A stretch of 64,000 nucleotides of DNA, taken from the NCBI RefSeq assembly GCF_902859915.1, contig NZ_CADIKK010000003.1, positions 277,359 to 341,358 on the forward strand. The letters run 5' to 3'. Shown here piece by piece: positions 58,618 through 64,000 of the stretch (the stretch's first letter is position 1; each line of letters opens with the position of its first letter). This stretch comes from Paraburkholderia ultramafica (GTDB lineage: Bacteria; Pseudomonadota; Gammaproteobacteria; Burkholderiales; Burkholderiaceae). A program made the position numbers and the translations under genes. A model generated the notes under the pieces. The model did no database searches. It saw nothing but the letters and a program-made list of their open reading frames with translations, and was not told the origin of the DNA.

Positions 58618-60386
58618 GTGCCAGTCCTCAATACCGTGATGGTTGCGTCGGCGCGCTTGCCGGTGTTCGCATCGGTTTCACTGACGCCCGCCAGATGGCG
58701 GCCGGTGATATAGCCGAAGGTCATGATCGGGCCGAGCGTGATGCCCGCGCCCGGATAGTTGCCGCCCATCACGCTCGCGCGATCGTTGCCGACCGCGTAG
58801 AGGCCGGAAATCGGCGCACCCGCTTCGTCGAGCACCTCGCCTGTCACCTTGGTCGAAATGCCGTCGAACGTGCCGAGGTCGCCCATCACCACCTTCAGCG
58901 CGTAATACGGCCCGTCGCCGATCGGCGCGACGCATGGGTTCGGCCGATGCTCCGGGTCCGCGAGGTAGCGGTTGAACGAGGTCGTGCCGCGGCCGAATTC
59001 GGGGTCTTCGCCGCGCATCGCATCGGCGTTGTAGCGTTTCACCGTCGCTTCCAGCGCGGCGCCGTCCAGTCCCGCGTTGCGCGCGAGTTCAGCGAGCGTG
59101 CGGCCGGTATTCAGATAGCCGTTGCGCAGCAGCGGCCCGAGCGGGACCGGCGCGGGCTTCGCGAAACCGAGCCCGTATTTGCGGATCGTCGCGTGATCGC
59201 AGATCAGCCACATCGCGGTTTCACGCTCGTTCGCGCACGCTTCGATCATCGCCGCGCCGACGTCATGGTAAGAATTCGCTTCGTTCGTGAAGCGTTTGCC
59301 CGCGCGCGTCACGCCGATGATCCCTGGCTTGTAACGATCCAGCAGATGCGGAAACACGCCAACGCTGCCATCGCGCATCGGCACGCGCGAGACCGGCATC
59401 CAGGCCGCCGGCTGCGGGTAGCGGATCGCCACTTTCGCGCCGAGCCGTTCCGCCATGCCGACGCCATCGCCGGTATTGCCGGGCGGCACCGGCGACACGT
59501 GTTCGCCGCCGCGCCGCACGTGCGGGTACGCTTTGGCGATGCGCGCCACGTCATGCGAAAAGCCACCGCACGCGAGCACGACGCCGCGCCGCGCGGCAAT
59601 GCGAATCGCGCCGTCCGGTCCGCTGACGAGCGCGCCCGTCACGCGTTGGCCCGCGACGGTCAACTCGCGCGCCGCGGTGTTCGTGTGAATCGGAATGCCG
59701 AGGTCGAGCGCGGACTTCGCCAGACGCGCGGCGAGCGCGTTGCCGCTCGTGATCTGCACGCCGCGCCGGTACAGCGCGAGATCCTTCAGATGGCTGGCGA
59801 GACGCTTCGCCACGTAGAGCGCGGAAGTCAGCGAACGCGTCGCGTTGAAGAAGTGCTTCAGGTCGGCGTTCGACGAGTTGAACATCATGCCGATGAACGT
59901 GATCGTTTTCAGCGGCGGCCGCAGACGCACGATGTCCTTGCCGAGCGCACGCGCATCGAACGGCGCGGCCACCACCGAGCGGCCGATATCAACACCGCCG
60001 CCCACGTTCGGGTGATAGTCGGGATACAGCGTCGGCACGAATTTGACGGTGGTCTCGCGCTCGAAGAAGTCGAGCATTCGCGGGCCGGTGTCGAGAAACG
60101 CGTCGACGGCGGCAGCGTCGAAAAATGCGCCGGTCTCGTTGCGCAGATAGGTGAGCGCCGCTTCGCGCGTATCGCTCACGTGGTTGCTGTTCGCGTGACG
60201 GTTGCCAGGAACCCACAGCACGCCGCCGGAAAACGCGGTCGTGCCGCCGAAGAACGGCTCCTTCTCGATCACGATCACATCGAGTCCCTGCCTGCGCGCG
60301 GTGATGGCCGTCGCGAGACCGCCCGCGCCCGAACCGATGACGAGCACGTCGCAGGTCAGCGCAGCTTTGCTTATAGCGTTAGTCAT
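58614..60386 (-). CDS. FAD-dependent dehydrogenase, ketosteroid-dehydrogenase-like
   Basis: A 590-residue flavoprotein. N-terminal GxGxxG (VLVIGSGAGGLATAITARRQ) and acidic VIVIEKEP, GGTTAFSGGVLWVPGN, and a late GNYPGAGITLGPIMTFGYIT close the FAD domain; the middle is the fumarate reductase/3-ketosteroid-1-dehydrogenase cap. It would introduce a C=C next to a carbonyl in a cyclic substrate or reduce one. The AAHS carrier and SDRs nearby suggest an alicyclic or steroid-like acid. Confidence 0.85.
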   Translation of the reverse strand: MTNAISKAALTCDVLVIGSGAGGLATAITARRQGLDVIVIEKEPFFGGTTAFSGGVLWVPGNRHANSNHVSDTREAALTYLRNETGAFFDAAAVDAFLDTGPRMLDFFERETTVKFVPTLYPDYHPNVGGGVDIGRSVVAAPFDARALGKDIVRLRPPLKTITFIGMMFNSSNADLKHFFNATRSLTSALYVAKRLASHLKDLALYRRGVQITSGNALAARLAKSALDLGIPIHTNTAARELTVAGQRVTGALVSGPDGAIRIAARRGVVLACGGFSHDVARIAKAYPHVRRGGEHVSPVPPGNTGDGVGMAERLGAKVAIRYPQPAAWMPVSRVPMRDGSVGVFPHLLDRYKPGIIGVTRAGKRFTNEANSYHDVGAAMIEACANERETAMWLICDHATIRKYGLGFAKPAPVPLGPLLRNGYLNTGRTLAELARNAGLDGAALEATVKRYNADAMRGEDPEFGRGTTSFNRYLADPEHRPNPCVAPIGDGPYYALKVVMGDLGTFDGISTKVTGEVLDEAGAPISGLYAVGNDRASVMGGNYPGAGITLGPIMTFGYITGRHLAGVSETDANTGKRADATITVLRTGT

Positions 60387-60409
60387 GATGTGCGTCCTTG
60401 TGCGAGGGC

Positions 60410-61261
60410 TTAGCGGGCAGCCGGTGTGGCTTCGAAGCCGGGGCGCGGCACGAGATCCATCAGCATGCTTTCGAGCCCGCCGTCGACGACGAGCTCCGCG
60501 CCGTTCACATACGCGGCGCGAGCGCTGGCGAGAAACGCGACGACGTCGGCGATGTCGCCGGGCTCGCCGATGCGGCGGCTTGCCGTCATCGCGCTGCGGC
60601 GGCGCTCGATATCACCATGCTCATAGAACGCAGCGGACAGCGGCGTGCGGATCATGCCCGGACACACCGTGTTGCTGCGGATGCCGCGCGGCCCCCACTC
60701 CGCCGCGAGCTGCTTCGACAGCATCGCCACGCCGGCTTTGCCGGGGCTATAGGCGCCGCTGTAGGTTTGCGGATGATGCGCGGCCACCGAAGCGACGTGC
60801 ACGATCGCGCCCGCGCCCTGCTTCAACATGCCGTGGCCGAACTGTTGCGAGCACAGCATGTAGCCGGTCAGGTTCACGCGCAGCATCGCGTTCCAGGCGT
60901 CCAGCCCGATCTGTTCGATACCGCCCGGGCGCAGCAGTCCGGCATTGTTCACCAGCACATCGGCCACGCCGTACGCTGATTCGACGCCCGTCACCGCGCC
61001 GCGCACGCTGTAGATGTCACCGATATCGCAGGCCAGCGCGAGCGCCTCGATGCCCTTCGCGTTCAGCGTGTGCGCAAGCGCGCGGCACTTTTCTTCGTCG
61101 CGGTCGAGCAGCGCAACCCGCGCGCCGGCATGGCCCAGCACGTGAGCGATCGCGCTGCCGATGCCGCCGGCCGCGCCGCTCACCACGCAGACCTTGCCCT
61201 CCAGTTCGAGCCAGTGCTGCACGCCTGCATCGCCGTCGCTCCGATTTATTTGCTTAGTCAT
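60410..61261 (-). CDS. Short-chain dehydrogenase/reductase
   Basis: An intact 283-residue SDR. NAD(P) motif VVSGAAGGIGSAI, ACDIGD, LVNNAGLLRPGG, catalytic Ser in HVASVAAHHP and Tyr-x3-Lys in YSGAYSPGKAGV, and CPGMIRTPLS. ATG 61261 is chosen for GGAG at six bases; ATG 61273 is alternative. First gene of the operon with the FAD enzyme, NIPSNAP, deleted SDR and MFS. The 225-base gap to the divergent regulator should hold its promoter. Confidence 0.88.
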   Translation of the reverse strand: MTKQINRSDGDAGVQHWLELEGKVCVVSGAAGGIGSAIAHVLGHAGARVALLDRDEEKCRALAHTLNAKGIEALALACDIGDIYSVRGAVTGVESAYGVADVLVNNAGLLRPGGIEQIGLDAWNAMLRVNLTGYMLCSQQFGHGMLKQGAGAIVHVASVAAHHPQTYSGAYSPGKAGVAMLSKQLAAEWGPRGIRSNTVCPGMIRTPLSAAFYEHGDIERRRSAMTASRRIGEPGDIADVVAFLASARAAYVNGAELVVDGGLESMLMDLVPRPGFEATPAAR

Positions 61262-61486
61262 CCGAATCTCCATGATTTTGATCGCCGGTACGGTACGCGG
61301 GCTGGCATCGCCGCCGCGCTGTTAACTTAAACCGTGCCTTTCATGTAAAAAAGTATAGCGACGCGAGTGCGGCGGAGATTGGACAAAGACAGCGCATCGC
61401 AGGACAATTCGTACACCGCAACTATCGTGCATGGGACCAGAGTAAACGCTAAAGCGCCAACTCTGGTCGACAGGAGACAAAACGGC

Positions 61487-62377
61487 ATGAGTAAAATCCC
61501 TAACTACGACTTGTACGGAGAGTCAGCGCGGCCGCCGTGGTACGACGCGTTCAATTTCGAATGGATTGTCGAGCGCAGCCGTCCTAACGACTGGCACATC
61601 GCCGCTCACCGGCACGACGCGCTGCTGCAGATTCTCTATATCCGCAGCGGCACCGGCCACGTGCTGATCGAAAACGAGAAGCTCGCGATCGAACCGCCGT
61701 GCCTCGTGCTGCTTCCCGCGCAGACCGTGCATGGTTTCGTGTTTTCGCCGGAGATCGACGGGCTCGTGATTACCGCTGCGCAACGGGCGCTGGAATCGAT
61801 CTCGAAGGCGGTGTCGCCAGGGCTGTTACCGGTGCTGCAACGGCCCGCGCTGATCCCGGTGCGGCCCGAGGTCGGCGACGGCACGCTGATGCCGCTGTTC
61901 GGTTTGCTGGAGCAGGAATTTCGTGGCAGTGCGCGCGGCCATATCGCCGCGGGCATGTCGTTGATGATTGCACTTTTTGTGCAAGTGGCGCGTTTGACCG
62001 ACGCCGCGTCGGCGGCCAGCACGACGGTCAACGACCGCCGCGCGGCGCAGATCAAACGGCTGCGCGAACTGGTCGCCGCGCACGTTCGCGAACATCAGCC
62101 GATCGAGTTCTATGCGGGGAAACTCGGCGTCACGGCCGCGCAGTTGGGGCGCATCTGCCGCGACGAACTCGGCCATTCACCGTTGTCGCTCGTCAACGAT
62201 CATCTGATACGTGAAGCGCAGCGCGATCTGGTCTATTCCGGCTTGACCATCAAACAGATCGCGCATGCGCTCGGCTTCGAGGACGCGGCGTATTTCAGCC
62301 GCTATTTCCGCAAGCAGACCGGCGTCACGCCTACGGAGTTTCAGGCTGCGGCGCATCGGGATCTATCGCTCAACTAG
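61487..62377 (+). CDS. pobR: AraC-family regulator, PobR-like
   Basis: A 296-residue regulator with an N-terminal cupin (HRHDALLQILYIRSGTGHVL, LVLLPAQTVHGFVFSPEIDG) and a C-terminal double helix-turn-helix (KLGVTAAQLGRICRDELGHS, LTIKQIAHALGFEDAAYFSR YFRKQTG in two pieces). This is the pattern of AraC-type PobR/PobC regulators of 4-hydroxybenzoate hydroxylase. It converges on pobA with 25 bases between stops, and is divergent from the SDR operon, so it could regulate either. ATG 61487 has AGGAGA. Confidence 0.75.
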   Translation: MSKIPNYDLYGESARPPWYDAFNFEWIVERSRPNDWHIAAHRHDALLQILYIRSGTGHVLIENEKLAIEPPCLVLLPAQTVHGFVFSPEIDGLVITAAQRALESISKAVSPGLLPVLQRPALIPVRPEVGDGTLMPLFGLLEQEFRGSARGHIAAGMSLMIALFVQVARLTDAASAASTTVNDRRAAQIKRLRELVAAHVREHQPIEFYAGKLGVTAAQLGRICRDELGHSPLSLVNDHLIREAQRDLVYSGLTIKQIAHALGFEDAAYFSRYFRKQTGVTPTEFQAAAHRDLSLN

Positions 62378-62402
62378 CGCCCGTGCGCCGCGCGCTACCC
62401 GC

Positions 62403-63668
<1,266 letters not shown>

Positions 63669-63765
63669 TTATGGCGATAGACGGCGTACCCGCGACACTG
63701 GCGTTGACGGGTGTCAACGCGCGCTAACGCCGTCCAGGCGGAGCTTGTGGCGTATTTGGGAGATC

Positions 63766-63793
63766 GCCGCGCAATCACATTGTGTTGCGCGGC
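63766..63793. terminator. Hairpin between ilvA and pobA
   Basis: Perfect 9-base stem GCCGCGCAA / TTGCGCGGC around a 10-base loop, 26 bases after the ilvA stop. No T-run follows, so it may be a rho-independent-like or 3'-protecting hairpin. Confidence 0.5.
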
Positions 63794-63819
63794 CTCAAGG
63801 TAAACCCCGATCTCTTCTG

Positions 63820-64000
63820 CTACGCAAGAAACAGCCGATACACCGGGTTTTGCGTCTCTTCCCAGTTCGGATAGCCGAGGGTCGCGAGGAAACGCTCGAA
63901 CGCCTCGGTCTCGCTCGCGGGCACCTGGATGCCGACCAGGATCGAGCTGTAGTCCGCGCCCTGGTTGCGGTAGTGGAACAGGCTGATGTTCCAGTTCGGC
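63820..64000 (-). CDS. ilvA: Threonine ammonia-lyase, biosynthetic (IlvA), C-terminal end
   Basis: The minus-strand frame running in from the window edge reads [40 protein letters not shown] and ends YRLFLA, TAG at 63820-63822. This is the second ACT-like regulatory domain of long, isoleucine-regulated threonine deaminase. Only about 59 codons are in the window, so catalytic parts cannot be judged. Confidence 0.92.
   Translation of the reverse strand, partial: PNWNISLFHYRNQGADYSSILVGIQVPASETEAFERFLATLGYPNWEETQNPVYRLFLA

Noticed and set aside
58695..60413. A 572-codon plus-strand frame opposite the FAD dehydrogenase
   Set aside because: Antisense shadow without motifs; the minus strand has full FAD-binding motifs and coupled neighbours.

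Overview
The window is high-GC DNA whose gene content points to a betaproteobacterium of the Burkholderiaceae, most like Paraburkholderia: catBAC catechol genes, C35-hopanoid genes hpnI/J/K/L, DUF4148, and 4-hydroxybenzoate genes. This is inferred from protein families, not from a marker gene. No rRNA, tRNA, CRISPR array or intact mobile element was found. Many genes overlap by 1-4 bases (ATGA, GTGA, TGATG), which helps to fix starts and operons.

Layout. 1-4.5 kb: the 3' end of an oxygenase reductase, a MntA/HepT toxin-antitoxin pair whose toxin start appears mutated, an IS1182-type remnant, and catB-catA-catC for catechol to 3-oxoadipate enol-lactone. 4.7-9.4 kb: a small Ala/His-rich protein, a sugar-type ABC importer and its GntR/FadR-like regulator. 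9.7-11.35 kb: a graveyard of six truncated genes joined end to end.

11.4-25.5 kb is the centrepiece: a 15-gene minus-strand operon for a group 1h (actinobacterial-type) [NiFe]-hydrogenase. It holds small and large subunits, a NifU-like protein, DUF5947, DUF6084, a 474-residue unknown, the maturation endopeptidase, a 33-residue DUF6893-like protein, and hypF, hypC, a GmhA-like SIS protein, hypD, hypE, hypA and hypB. The small subunit has the Cys-x-x-Asp pattern of the unusual proximal cluster. A truncated nickel permease lies just upstream. 26-28 kb: a CopC/beta-barrel/DUF2946 copper-type set.

28-38 kb: an orphan TAXI-type binding protein, a ProQ-domain protein, and a two-component system divergent from a tripartite RND efflux operon. 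38-47 kb: two hopanoid side-chain operons (a 118-residue protein, hpnI-like, hpnK; and hpnJ, hpnI, a 43-residue ORF, hpnL) flanking a PmrAB/QseBC-like two-component system. Matching 17-base OmpR/PmrA-type boxes precede the regulator, the divergent hpnI-like/hpnK operon and hpnJ, suggesting one regulon.

47-56 kb: ktrAB potassium uptake, cspA, a GabD-like dehydrogenase, an internally deleted acetyltransferase, remnants of kdgT and kduD beside an intact kdgR, cytochrome b561 and small exported His-rich proteins. 56-64 kb: an aromatic-acid MFS carrier, a deleted SDR, a NIPSNAP protein, a FAD dehydrogenase, an SDR, pobR, pobA and the 3' end of ilvA. Themes are aromatic and sugar-acid catabolism, H2 scavenging, envelope adaptation, and repeated gene loss leaving readable stubs.
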